64,000 nucleotides of DNA from Papaver somniferum (GCF_003573695.1 NC_039363.1:124913302-124977301); one strand, 5' to 3'. Counted from the stretch's first letter, positions 1 to 10,207 are shown. Program-made: numbers and translations. Notes: generated from the sequence alone by a model not told the origin.

Positions 1-287
1 TTGTCTCATACCTTCTCTGCTTTTCATGTTCATCAAACTTAAGACCAGATGCTGCAACAGAAAGAAACTATTCCAGTGAATTTTGGAGGTCCAAGAATAT
101 TTGCTTGCATTGAGGAGAGAATAAATGTGAAAATCCAACATTATATGCTTAGTTAAGGGCGAACCTCTTTCAAGGAACTTGAAGATATCGTTCCACAATT
201 GTGGCTCTTTAGAACCTGGTATCTCCACCTGATGAAATTTACTGAGTCGGCGTGCAATTTCAGCAGCCAGATTTGGCTTTTTCATGT
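1..287 (-). CDS. Ethanolamine kinase-like, two internal exons (gene runs off the window)
   Basis: Two exons read on the minus strand, 287-165 and 51-1. They are joined by an intron with a GT donor at 164-163 and an AG acceptor at 53-52, and phase is kept across the join. The first encodes KFHQVEIPGSKEPQLWNDIF and the second begins SGLKFDEHEKQRRYE. This is the segment of plant ethanolamine/choline kinases after the phosphate-binding lobe, in which a His-Gln-Val-Glu-Ile-Pro run precedes a Pro-Gln-Leu-Trp motif. The family phosphorylates ethanolamine in the cytosol, the first step of the CDP-ethanolamine route to phosphatidylethanolamine. The catalytic Brenner motif and the C-terminus would lie beyond position 1. 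The upstream N-terminal exons expected for a full kinase are not visible between 288 and 1750, and the 287-165 exon has its own ATG three bases in. The locus may therefore be 5'-truncated or a partial duplicate. Confidence 0.75.
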
Positions 288-1016
288 CTGTCCCAAAGAA
301 AGAAAAAAATTAGACAGGTTACAGAAATCTAGATGAAAGACTCAATGGAAATCTTCATGTCATTTTTTGTACAAAAAGACTCCTCCCTCTTTGACAATGA
401 GGTAAATTCTGAATCGTCGCATTACTATGCATCAACGCTAGGCTAATCTTGAGGGTCTTATCTAATTACTCAAGTGCAGATAAATAAGTAAGCTTCCCAC
501 ATCCTCACACTACTATGTTTTAAATCCAGCTCCTTCTAATAATTTTCGTTACAATGGTGCATAAATGAAACCCATTACCCCAGAAGGACCGGGACTCAGG
601 ACTCAGGAGGGCATCAAAAGTACTCTCACCTGGAATTAATCTATAACAAAAACTAAACAATTAACTAGGTTTTTTGTCAGTACATCATATACGTACTGAT
701 AGTTCATACACAAAAACAACTGAAAAAAACCTAAATCCAACAAAAGAAAACTAGTATAATCAGATCTAGTAACGAAATGAATAAAAAACGTAACTATTCA
801 TCTAGATTTGGATTATTTTCATGAAAATGAAGGAACACTTGATTAATCATACGTGCAAATTGGAAAACATAATCAAACATCAACTAATTAATGATTAGAT
901 CTTGAAACCTTCGAATAAACATTACGAGAAGAAGATTAATAAGGAAAATCAACTTACCAAAGGCTAGAATCGATTTGGGTTCTTGAATTGATCAAGATGT
1001 TCTAAAAATCTTCGTA
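288..1016 (-). other. Probable 5' intron of the kinase locus
   Basis: AT-rich sequence with no convincing coding frame. On the minus strand an exon-like stretch near 960-1010 ends in a good donor (CTTTG followed by GTAAGT, about 950-960). This stretch resembles the end of the leader exon at 1653-1700: both contain TTGATCAATTC followed by a GAAC(T/C)C(A) run. It could be an alternative or duplicated leader exon. Confidence 0.35.
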
Positions 1017-1450
1017 CTCATGGATCAAACCCAAAAACAATGACAAAACTCTGAATATAACCGAATCAAAGCACATATTTCAGTATTACACATACGTACT
1101 CATGGATCGAACCCAAAAACAATGACAAAACTCTGAATATAACCGAATCAAAGCAGATATTTCAGTATTACATATACTACTCATGGATCGAACCCAAAAA
1201 TCAATTAAAAAACGCGGTGCAACACAAATACACTCATGGATCGAATCCAAAAACAATGACAAAACTCTGAATATAACCGAATCAAAGCAGATATTTCAGT
1301 ATTACACATACGTACTCATGGATCGAACCCAAAAACAATGACAAAACTCTGAATATAACCGAATCAAAGAAGATATTTCAGTATTACATATACGTACTCA
1401 TGGATCGAACCCAAAAATCAATTAAAAAACGCGGTGCAACACAAACACAC
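1017..1450. repeat. Higher-order tandem repeat (about 82+82+53 bp, twice)
   Basis: The phrase CTCATGGATC(G/A)AA recurs at 1017, 1099, 1180, 1233, 1315 and 1397, giving spacings of 82, 81, 53, 82 and 82. A final, degenerate 53-bp step ends at about 1450. The array is therefore a 216-217 bp composite unit (82+82+53) present twice. Units are near-identical, which points to recent duplication. It lies in the probable 5' intron or leader of the kinase locus. Confidence 0.85.
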
Positions 1451-1652
1451 TCAGAGATCATACCAAATCGACGAAAGTAAACTCTTCCAGTTTACTATCA
1501 ACATCAGATCTAATACCTAAACATTAGATTTTGATATAAACATGAAAATTTCTCTAATCCGAGAAGAAAAAAACCTAAATTAAAATAAGCTTTTGAAGAA
1601 GAAAGGAAAAATGAAAACCTAAACTATACCAACAGTAAGGAAGTGAACCTAC

Positions 1653-1778
1653 CGATTAATCTTAGTTTGAGTTCACGAATTGATCAACACCTCAGAAGAT
1701 CTTCATAGCCGGAGCTCTTCACCGAACCACAGATGAGAAAATGAAGAAGAAATGGATTTGGTTACTGCTTTTATATAC
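1653..1778 (-). promoter_or_regulatory. Probable core promoter and 5' leader exon
   Basis: On the minus strand a TATA box (TATATAAA, about 1778-1768) is followed by a roughly 90-110 bp leader that contains only a short upstream ATG frame (Met-Lys-Ile-Phe-stop). The leader ends at a donor, ATTAATCG followed by GTAGGTT, with the GT at 1652-1651. The layout fits a non-coding first exon for the kinase gene to the left. The assignment to that gene is inferred from strand and order only. Confidence 0.45.
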
Positions 1779-2482
1779 TTGAGGGTGTTTTCGGTATTTA
1801 AAAATACGTTCCCATATGTTCCACTTGTGTGCAGGACCAGGACTTAAAAAGTTGGGTCTATTTTTCTGTTTTCTTTTTATTATGGACCTCCGATTACTGG
1901 ACTTTAGTGGGTGGACCTGCCACTAATTAAGAACACTATAATAGGATCTATAGGTAATCTCTACGTAAGAAAATTATTTAATTTATAATCTCGTAAATAC
2001 CCTCACCGATATTAACTCTACGAATGATAACATTCTCCTTTCAATTTCAGATCCTAAATTTTTCTCTCTCTTCTCTTTGTTCCTCTTTCAACATCACTAG
2101 ATTCATAACCACCTCCGCCATCGCCACCACCCATCGCCGCCACCACCCATCGGCGTCGCGACGAACAGATTGATCATCCAAGAACATCAGTTTGTACTTA
2201 TTCATACTTTATCCTCTTCTTCTTCTTCTCCATTTTTTAGGTTGTAGTCAAAATTATATTTAAAGATCTGAGTAATTTGGTTTTTAGATTTCGGTTTTGG
2301 GTAATTTTTTATTTGAAGATTTGATTGTTCAATTCGGTTAGTGTGTTCATCATTTTGTTGTTATGATTTTCGAAGCTGATTCAACTTGATTTGTTTGTAG
2401 CATATAGCTCATAATAAGATTGAGTAGTGATCTCTCGAATTTGGATTTTGATAGTATTTTTGGGGTTTCTGTTTGTTAACAG
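1779..2482 (+). other. Upstream and intronic sequence of the eL18-like fragment
   Basis: A pyrimidine-rich leader-like tract is followed by a GCC/ACC-rich stretch (2115-2165) and T-rich intron-like DNA. It ends in a clean acceptor (TTGTTAACAG, ending at 2482) directly before the eL18-like exon. No coding frame is recognised in it. Confidence 0.35.
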
Positions 2483-2668
2483 GGAGAGAAGATTGGTGTA
2501 CTTGTTGGTAGAGTTAGTGATTATGTAAGGATGGTAGACCCAGTACCAAACATGAAGATTGTTGCGTTGAGGTTTAATGAGACTGCTAGAGTTAGGATTT
2601 TGAAAGTTGGTGGAAAGTGTTTGACCTTTGATCAGCTTGCTCTTAGAGTTCCTCTTGGAAAAAACACG
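2483..2668 (+). pseudogene. 60S ribosomal protein eL18 (RPL18) exon fragment
   Basis: An uninterrupted frame that starts right after an AG acceptor reads [13 protein letters not shown] and later [16 protein letters not shown]. It corresponds to the middle of eL18, a large-subunit ribosomal protein. The family's usual sequence there is KIAVVVGTVTDD, then TALRFTETARARI, then [20 protein letters not shown]. The copy has many substitutions in an otherwise extremely conserved protein, for example a Val-Arg-Met-Val-Asp-Pro stretch where the family has Arg-Val-Tyr-(D/E)-Val-Pro. It stops matching after Gly-Lys-Asn-Thr, with no GT donor at the break. The upstream intron is retained, so it is a DNA-level partial duplicate and not a processed copy. 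Probably non-functional. Confidence 0.7.
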
Positions 2669-3599
2669 ATATGTTTGTTTAAGATCTTGATTCATTTGTG
2701 TATTTTGGTTTTGTCATTGTTGTATGATATTTGGATGGATTTGGTACAGATGGAATTATTTTTAGTTCTTTAATCTTTTTACCCTGGGTATGTTGTGATT
2801 TATTTGAGATGGAAATGATGATTGAACTGTTTTCAAAGGTTTGTTAAAATTGTATTGGCATATAGTTGACACACACAATTAACATCAGTATCTACTTATG
2901 ATCGTCTTATCTTGACTTAAGTTATGATTTTCATCTTTTCTTATTGAACTTAAGTTGTGTTTCTGCACTCACAAAGAACCTAATTTTAAGTGTTCATGTT
3001 GGCCTTACTCCATCCATTTCCACATTAGACCAAGTTTCATCTCATATCTTCTTTATTTATTGCTAACTTGAAGCTTCTGATAATTTAATGAATTATTTTG
3101 ACATATTAGAACAGTTGAAGAAGGAGGTACCTCATGATGGTGCCATGTGTGACCTTCTATGGTCAGTACCTGAACACATAGTTAATAGTGGGGTTTAAGC
3201 CCTCATGGTGTAGGGTTCTTGTTTGGTGGAAACGTGGTCACATATTATAACCACACATATAATTCCCTAGAATATATTTGTTGGTTAGTCCAAATTATTG
3301 TTACAGGACAGTATTACAAACTTGCGAAAAAAAACTTCATTCCATGCTTGCACTTCATACCTTTGGGAAATTTAGTTTTTGCGTACCAGTGGTTGTGCAA
3401 TACAGGTTATGGGAAAATAAATTCTATGGATTTCTGTTTTTATGGAATCAACTCCAATTGTTGATCTCATTTATAGGATCAACTCCTGTTATTGATCCCA
3501 TTTTTGAATCAACTCCTATTGTTTGGGATCAACTGTTGTTGTTTCCATTTATGGAACCAACTTTTATTGTTGACATCATTTCCTTGGATTAGTATAATT
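2669..3599. other. No recognised gene; imperfect short repeat near 3440-3590
   Basis: AT-rich DNA. Between about 3440 and 3590 the phrase (G/A)ATCAACTCC(T/A)(A/G)TTGTT recurs four or five times with a spacing near 28-30 bp, in degenerate form. A 104-codon frame over it (3278-3592) owes its repeated Ser-Thr-Pro-Val/Ile-Ile/Val-Asp pattern to this repeat and is not credible as a gene. Confidence 0.4.
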
Positions 3600-4577
3600 G
3601 TGACGGACTGGAAAATTACGTCTTTGGCGCGTTGCCCCGCAGGTCGTAACTTTCCCGATGCGCCATGATGATGCTACGATCCGGGCCTTAAATCTAGGCA
3701 AATGTACGTTCATTCGTCTTTGCAAGCATGCTCGTGGAGCATGATGCAGCCAATTTAACTTCCACACCGTTCCAACTCACCCTTGGTCCGCTAAGGGTTT
3801 ATTAAGAAAATAAAGACTTCCCTAAAACGGAAAAAACGGCCTTTTGAGGCCCTAAACGATGGAATTTGGCTAAATTCTGGTGACCATGTGGATCTATAAA
3901 TCAACATGTCTTGATCTTTGGGCCATTTCTCAGCAAAATGGACTCCTTTTGAGCTAAATTATGACACTCGGGTTTTTAGCCTATGTCGAACGCCTTGATA
4001 AGAAGTATGAGCATCTAGTGAATGGAATGCAACTTGTCTCATCAAGTTTGGCCATAATCATCTCTTGCATCGAGCTACCGAGCCAAATGATATGAGAGGT
4101 CAGAATGTCCCAATCATCTCACAGTTAGATGATATGAGCAACAAAGTGTTGGACCGGCAATGTTGCAACTCATTGCGGCTGCCTACGTACTCTTCCCTAC
4201 TCTAAAAGGATCAAGCACATACTGTAGTTCATCCGCGAAGGGACAAGCAACTTAAATTAACTCGTTTACGAAGTCGTGGCTAAGCAATAATAGTAACGGC
4301 CTGGTCCGTATAAGTCGTTTCGTCAAAATGCACAAAGACTGCGCATTATTGGATCTGTAATATGGCATAGTGATGTCTAAGCATCAAATGCTCTTTCGTA
4401 AGGCTACGGGACTAATAATGAGCCTTAGGCATCATTTATACTCTTCAGGCTAAGCTTTGAAGCTTACTTGGTACATGGTCCGCAAGTGCACCTTCAACCA
4501 ACTACCCCTCCCTATATATGTTATATTGCAATTTCTACAAGTATGGAAAGGGGGACAAAATTGACATACCTGCTTCA
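3600..4577. mobile_element. LTR-like sequence abutting the inverted duplication
   Basis: Base composition changes sharply at about 3600 to a GC-richer block that begins TGTGACGGACTGG. It ends ...CCTGCTTCA at about 4577, next to the outer edge of the inverted duplication (4576). It has TG...CA ends, a late TATA-like ATATATG (near 4515) and no coding frame, all compatible with a solo or truncated LTR of about 0.98 kb. I see no convincing target-site duplication and no second copy in the window, so the assignment is tentative. Confidence 0.35.
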
Positions 4578-5449
4578 CTGAGCAAGTCAGCAACAACAAA
4601 TCAGATGAGCAGTGGTGGAGCCAACCACACCCATCCCCCGGGTGCTTCATATTTTTGTCTTTAAAAATTTGTCATACCTTTCACATTAGAATTTGGTAAC
4701 CTCCTGTGACAGCGTTGATTGACATCAACAAAATCTCCACTGAACATAGTTGTCTAATCCATGAACCATGACCTTATTCATCCAAATGTCATACCGTGTG
4801 ATCTACACATTTGAACCCGATCATCCAATTCCAGTTCTCGTTTCTAATTAAACTTTCTTATGGGTCATCAAAATTTAGTCTAGTATCAGGAAACTTCGTG
4901 TTAAGCTAGTTATGTGGTCACCCAAGAAACGACCCTAAAATAAGAAGAAAGATCAACCAACAAGTAAAATAAAATAATCCTCAACTCAAAATGAACTTGT
5001 GTGCAATTTCTTGTTAGGAAAACAATTTCCAATTTATGAGCCATGAGTTTCAAACTCTTTAGTCCACAAAGTCCACCACACCAATTTTCCATTCAAATTT
5101 CTTGCATCCTCAATTTCAAAATGTAGAATCAAAATCAAAACCTCCCAATTTGGACCCAAACCTAGTCCTAAACTAGTTTGTAGTTTGTAAATAACTGCTC
5201 AGCAACATATCTCTGTACCTCGAGTCCATATATTATGAACCTCCTAGGATGGTTCCCTCTTTTCCCAACATACACGAGATTGGCTTGCTTGAGTGCACCA
5301 AAATCCTCAGCTGACCCGTCAATGTTCCTCTTCCGTTTTCAACTCTTATATTCTTTCTCTGGCTAGCTGGCTAGTTTCAATACATAGTGATCAAGGATCA
5401 TTCTTGATTCTTCGACTCCTCTTGATTGATAAGTTGCTCCGTATGGGCA

Positions 5450-5596
5450 CTATATATATCTGCAGCCCTCCTACCAACATTTCATATCAAAACATAACCC
5501 TTTTCTTTCCCCTTTCAACCAAGTTACGAACACACTCATTTCAAGTCCAAAAAACATACACATAATCATATAAACCGCAACTATCCATTCGATAAT
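5450..5596 (+). promoter_or_regulatory. Core promoter and leader of the PIP-type gene, left copy
   Basis: A TATA box (TATATATATC, about 5450-5460) lies about 140 bp upstream of the start codon, followed by a C/T- and A-rich leader without an upstream ATG in good context. Farther up, at about 5311-5324, CTGACCCGTCAATG contains a TGACC and an inverted TTGAC core. This resembles W-box (WRKY-binding) elements and would fit a stress-induced peptide gene, but the link is only suggestive. Confidence 0.5.
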
Positions 5597-6127
5597 ATGG
5601 CCAGTAGTAGAAAATCAGTATGCATCATCAATTCTAGTCTACTAGTTCCATTTTTTCTTCATCTTCTTCTCCTACTTACCTCAACAGAAGCTCGCCCCCT
5701 TGAGCAAGGCGATTCTAATTCCACAGGAAATGTTCAACAAGCACTTCTGAATGGTGATATTAAAGTGTCAGGTCCTAGCCCTGGTGGTGAAGGTCACAGT
5801 TTCAAAAATGTTGTTCAAACCATGGGGGGAAATAAGGTGGCTGGTCCGAGTCGTGGGGGTGAAGGTCACAAGTTCAAAACTCAGCAGCTCCGAACATTTG
5901 GGAGGATTAAGGTGTCAGGCCCTAGCCCTGGTGAAGGCCACAAGTTCAAAACACAGAAGCTCCAAACAATTGGGAGGATTAAGGTGTCAGGACCTAGCCC
6001 TGGAGAAGGTCACAATTTTAAAAATGTTGTTCAAACCATGGGAGGAAATAAGGTGTCTGGTCCTAGTCCACGAGGCGGTGGCCATCACAATGGCGTGGCT
6101 AAAATTCACAAATCCAAGCGAGATTAA
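5597..6127 (+). CDS. PIP/PIP-like secreted signalling-peptide precursor with five peptide repeats (left copy)
   Basis: A 176-residue prepropeptide. Residues 1 to about 32 form a signal peptide with a Leu-rich core (FFLHLLLLL) and a probable cut after Ser-Thr-Glu-Ala. The rest carries five copies of the SGPS-type core: SGPSPGGEGH, AGPSRGGEGH, SGPSPGEGH twice, and SGPSPRGGGH near the C-terminus. Each copy is preceded by Lys-Val and mostly followed by a basic Phe-Lys spacer. SGPS...GxGH is the signature of PAMP-induced secreted peptides (PIP/PIPL, related to IDA and CEP). Known PIP peptides are released by processing, are proline-hydroxylated, and act outside the cell through the receptor kinase RLK7 in immunity and growth. 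Described PIP precursors usually carry one or two cores, so five is unusual. Single exon. CEP is the alternative family, but the SGPS core favours PIP. The mature peptide ends are inferred. Confidence 0.85.
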   Translation: MASSRKSVCIINSSLLVPFFLHLLLLLTSTEARPLEQGDSNSTGNVQQALLNGDIKVSGPSPGGEGHSFKNVVQTMGGNKVAGPSRGGEGHKFKTQQLRTFGRIKVSGPSPGEGHKFKTQKLQTIGRIKVSGPSPGEGHNFKNVVQTMGGNKVSGPSPRGGGHHNGVAKIHKSKRD

Positions 6128-6359
6128 TTGAGGACTGGTGATTAAAAGGATTAATTGAGTCTCTTACCGCAACGTCGAGCAACAATTCATTTCATTCATT
6201 TTTTTTTTATCTGTGTTATTGAATTTGCTTCTAAATTAACAGGCAGATCGAACACAATATTGTATCATGTATATGAAAATGTTAATCTGTACAAAAAGCT
6301 ATCCTTCATTAGAAATTCTTTTATAATCCATAAATTAAAAGATTTATAAAGTATTCGAA
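6128..6359 (+). other. 3' region of the PIP-type gene
   Basis: AT-rich 3' flank without a gene. It is shared with the right arm and runs up to the first Helitron-like terminus at 6360. Confidence 0.5.
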
Positions 6360-7084
6360 TCTATATTATGAGGGACGATGGTGTTTGACTACATCGACGG
6401 CTCTCTATAATTTGGACACATAAAAAACGGTCCAGATTGAGGCACCTATTTAAGTTATTCAATTACATTTCTGGCATATAAAGAATGGTCCAGATTAATT
6501 CACATAATATTAATTACCTTAGATAATAAATTTATTTAAGATTTATTTAAATAAAGAAGGGTCCAGATTTATTATATAGATTTATTATAAATCTTAGGTA
6601 ATTAATAAATCTATATAATAAATTTATATAGATTTATTTAAGATTTCCATTATATATTTTAGACATAAAGAATGGTCCAGATTAATCCACATAATATTAA
6701 TTACCTAAATAAGGAATTTAAATTGATTGCTCATTAATTTAATATCATTTATTTGGGAGTTATTCCTCCAATTTAGGCATATAAAGAAGGGAATTGTCCA
6801 TTTATTTGCGAGTTACTTTTATTCCTCTCATAACTTAACTCTTAATTTAATCCTTTTTATAATCAAATTCCTATCCCAAAGGTTCATCATTTGCACAACT
6901 TTATTCCCAAGGTATGATTCACTATTGTTTGGGTTGATTAAGATAATTGTTGTTAGTTTTTCTCTTTAATGTTAATGAATTCATGGTGCCTCACGCCTAA
7001 GTTTTATGTCATTTATGCAGTCAAAAGATACCGATCAAATATTGTATTTGATTAGTTTAGTTTCTCTTTGATTCTTTTCATCTA
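6360..7084 (+). mobile_element. Helitron-like 5' terminus and body, copy 1
   Basis: Begins TCTATATTATGAGGGACG immediately after an A, a Helitron-type 5' end (TC start, insertion between A and T). The same start recurs at 7085, 15847 and, diverged, 19635. The body is AT-rich with repeated phrases of the type ATAAAGAATGGTCCAGATT. No coding capacity and no 3' hairpin terminus are seen before copy 2 begins, so it is a truncated non-autonomous copy. Confidence 0.55.
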
Positions 7085-7337
7085 TCTATATTATAAGGGA
7101 CAATGGTGTTTGACTACATCGACGACTCTCTACAATTTGGATACATAAAGAATGGCCCAGATTGAGGCACCTATTTAAGTTATTCAGTTACATTTCTGGC
7201 ATATAAAGAATGGTCCAGATTAATTCACATAATATTAATTACCTTAAATAATAAGTTTATTTAAGATTTATTTAAATAAAGAAGGGTCCAGATTTATTAT
7301 ATAGATTTATTATAAATCTTAAGTAATTAATAACTTC
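7085..7337 (+). mobile_element. Helitron-like copy 2, split by the Mutator-like element
   Basis: The second head-to-tail copy starts TCTATATTATAAGGGACA at 7085. It is interrupted at 7338 by the Mutator-like element and resumes at 15095 with TATAAATCTATATAAT, continuing to about 15580 in parallel with 6601-7080. Copy 1 at 6601 therefore serves as a paralogous empty site for the insertion. Confidence 0.6.
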
Positions 7338-7662
7338 AGAACGCGCAATTGGGGGATACGGAAACTAATTGGGAGATATGAATTACTTCCCCCAACCAAA
7401 GGTGTCTGCTAAGGGGTGTTTTTTGGGGCGAAAATACTAAAACACCCTTAGATTAATTAAAAAACATTATGAAAAGACTGTTATACCCTCCCCATTAAAT
7501 TAAAAACTTAAAATCAAAACCAAAAAACAAAATCAGTTATCCTCCATTTGATTTGTGCCGGCATACTCAATACTTAGGGTTAGGTTTTGAATTTTTTTTT
7601 TCTTCCATCTTCCTCTCCTCTTCTTCATCGTTCTTCATATACTCTACGATTAATCGTTAAAC

Positions 7663-8001
7663 CAAAAATTTCTTCGTCGATTAAAACTAACTCATAAGAA
7701 TGCCTCCACGAAACAAATCAAATGCCCAATCGAAATCAAAATCGATTGCTCAACAGAAATTAAAGAAAAGGCTTGCTTTGATTGCTCAAGAGCAAGAAAA
7801 CGAAGAACAAGAGTTATCGGACGATCAATTACTCAGAAATATGACTTCTGTGAGAAGGTAAGTCATTTAAAACTGTTTAATTAGTGTTTCAATCGATTTG
7901 TATCAATGAGTTTAGGTCGAAATCGCGAAACCCTAAGTGAAACAGTTGAGTTTCAGAAATTTCGGCACTCATTTTAGTATGAAGACCACATCGGAAACTA
8001 G
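7663..8001 (+). repeat. Direct duplication A covering PMD exon 1
   Basis: This 339-bp stretch is repeated at 9870-10207 with only scattered differences. It contains the whole first exon (7700-7857), the donor, and the start of intron 1. The two copies flank an insertion at 8002-9869. Confidence 0.9.
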
Positions 8002-8745
8002 GATATGACTCGTGCCGTTATTTGGTTCGGAATGTTTACTTCACTTGTTCGATTAGTTATATTATTGTAGATCATACTTCTTAGGAGTTCAATGTGGAAT
8101 AAGACATCGTTATTGTGACAATTTCGAAAGACTATGAATTTGTATCATGTATATTACTTTGTAACATTAGTTGTTAGTGTGATGGACCTGATGGTCGATC
8201 TATCAGCAATGAAAACTTTTTCCACCAATATTTTTATGTTTCTGAAGTTGTAGAATGTGATGGTCCTATTGCTATACCGCCAAATTATCACTTATTGTTT
8301 TTCTACCCATTTCAATCATTCGATGATGTCTGTGAATGCAGTTCAATTACTTCGATTTACTATAATTTTTTTAGTATTCCTACTTAAAATTAAAGTGAAT
8401 CTCCAATAATATTATTATTAATTCGGTTAGAGCGCCAATTCGTATACGTTAACCCAGAAAACTCAACTACATCTGTGTCTCCCATTAAAGAAATATCACG
8501 GTTGCTAATCTTTTCCCGTCATTCGATTTTTGGCTCCCTTTGTCATTGCTTGAATAATTCTCTTAGTTTTTCCATTTGGGTTTATCAGTGTAACCTTCAA
8601 AGACAATTAGTGCAATATGTTAGTTTCTATTGGTACTGAACGGCTATTAAACCTAAAACGTGTTTCAATTATGGTAGCCTTTTTAAATTCCTATCCCGTC
8701 GGCGGTCAACATAGTTAGGAAAGAGGTCATGTATTTCCAGGATAT
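8002..8745. other. Unmatched filler inside the MULE
   Basis: 744 bp lying between duplication A and the inverted-repeat segment 8746-9869. No coding frame, no terminal repeats, and no second copy elsewhere in the window were recognised. In the right arm the same junction holds only 56 bp of different sequence (21025-21080). Confidence 0.6.
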
Positions 8746-9869
8746 TTTTTGGTCTTCTTTTATGTTCTTGGTGTATGGAAATTTTCAATAAACTTTCATT
8801 AATCATAAATTTTGCAAGCGATACGTGAAAATCTGATTGATACCATCAGATTTCAACCAAAGATTGTGAAGTAACACATGAGAGGGTGCTCTGTGATCAT
8901 TCTATTTTAAAATCCTACATGAAGGATGTGCCAATCAAATCCTCATACGGATATCAGTAGGCATAAGCTGATCAATCAATGGTTCTTCATGTTCTAATGC
9001 AGTTTGTTTCATCCAATATAATTCAAAACCAATCACATCCTCTTGGAGTCTTAGGAGTTAGGGTTTTAAAGTATGGATCTTAAAAACGGTTTCTCTTCAG
9101 ATTTCGTGTGAGTAAAACTTTTGCTTATTGTCAGATTTCTAGACAATAATGCTCTATAAATCTAATGCGAATGCTTCTAACGATCCGCGCCATAACAGTA
9201 TACCAAAAACCAAAATGGTTGTTCTCGAAAATGTATTTTTGTCTGACATTTCCCCAAAAAAGAAAGCAAAAACTTTAAACATTTAAGATATGCCTGCACC
9301 CTATGAAGAGATGTAATTTCAAGGTTCATATAGTATAAAGAAAAATAACATTAATCAGGAATCCCCAATCCATTTGATACCAACATGTACATGACATAGT
9401 CCAAATAAGAGGCAGAAACTCTCCAGCAGAAGTACCAATACAGTTAAAAATTCTAAGGGCAATAACAATGGAACCTGGGCTTTCTTCGTTAATTATTTTC
9501 ACTCCATGAAAATCTTCTTGATTTTGGCCGAAGAAGTCAAATTTCAATTGGACAACGTAAAAAAATAAAAGATTAAATGATATGGGTATCATTTTTAGTA
9601 ATAAAAAAAAACGGGTATTAGGAAACTTAATATAAGAATAAAAATGAATAAAGAACAGTCATATTTGAATATCTTTGTACTGCAAACGAAGAAACAAAAT
9701 CTAGATCACAAAATACAATAGAAACAAAAAGAAATTGAATTGCATATATGACCAAAAAAATTAGGCACGAGTCGCCACCATTCTTTATATGCCAAAAATA
9801 TAGATTTTGATTATGAAAGGGATTAAGTTAAAAGGGAATTTAATTTAGAATAAAAAAAATGGATTCACA
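8746..9869 (-). repeat. Inverted duplication, left arm part 2
   Basis: Reverse-complement match of 19901-21024 (coordinate sums constant at 29770). In the right arm this sequence is continuous with the Helitron-like 5' end at 19635. Here it is cut at 9869, exactly where direct duplication B begins. An 88-codon frame at 9592-9326 (110 codons in the right-arm copy at 20112-20444) is not convincing as a gene. Confidence 0.9.
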
Positions 9870-10207
9870 CAAAAATTTCTTCGTCGATTAAAACCAACCC
9901 ATAAGAATGCCTCCACGAAACAAATCAAATGCCCAATCGAAATCAAAATCGATTGCTCAACAGAAATTAAAGAAAAGGCTTGCTTTGATTGCTCAAGAGC
10001 AAGAAAACGAAGAACAAGAGTTATCGGACGATCAACTACTCAGAAATATGACTTTTGTGAGAAGGTAAGTCATTTAAATCTGTTTAATTAGTGTTTCAAT
10101 CGATTTGTAGCAATGAGTTTAGGTCGAAATCGCGAAACCTAAGTGAAACAGTTGAGTTTCAGAAATTCCGGCACTCATTTTAGTATGAAGACCACACCGG
10201 AAACTAG
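9870..10207 (+). repeat. Direct duplication B covering PMD exon 1 (9907-10064)
   Basis: Second copy of 7663-8001. The exon copy has the same reading frame and donor, with a one-base deletion just downstream in the intron. It lies adjacent to the rest of the gene, so this is the copy that would naturally splice to exon 2 at 10814. Confidence 0.9.

Larger units (their letters stand above)
4576..7433 (+). repeat. Inverted duplication, left arm part 1
   Basis: Reverse-complement match to 21081-23951, nearly base for base. Paired coordinates sum to 28527 over the peptide gene (5597 with 22930; 4910 with 23617) and drift by only a few bases towards 7433. All protein-length frames in it are identical between arms, including the 176-codon peptide precursor. 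Its outer edge meets LTR-like DNA on the left, whereas the right arm continues into unrelated sequence at 23952. Confidence 0.95.

Noticed and set aside
1017..1450. Possible CRISPR-like array
   Set aside because: Units are contiguous tandem repeats in a higher-order pattern without unique spacers, in a plant genome.
4910..5092. 60-codon frame mirrored at 23435-23617
   Set aside because: Identical only because it lies in the duplicated arms. No start context, no homology, and it sits in the peptide gene's upstream region.
5751..6131. 126-codon open frame overlapping the peptide precursor in another frame (also at 22396-22776)
   Set aside because: It lacks a signal peptide and stays open because the overlapping repeat units have a regular codon structure. 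The precursor frame explains the locus.
9326..9592. 88-codon frame conserved in both inverted arms (110 codons at 20112-20444)
   Set aside because: The conservation is simply due to the recent inverted duplication. There is no recognisable domain and the sequence lies in Helitron-derived DNA.
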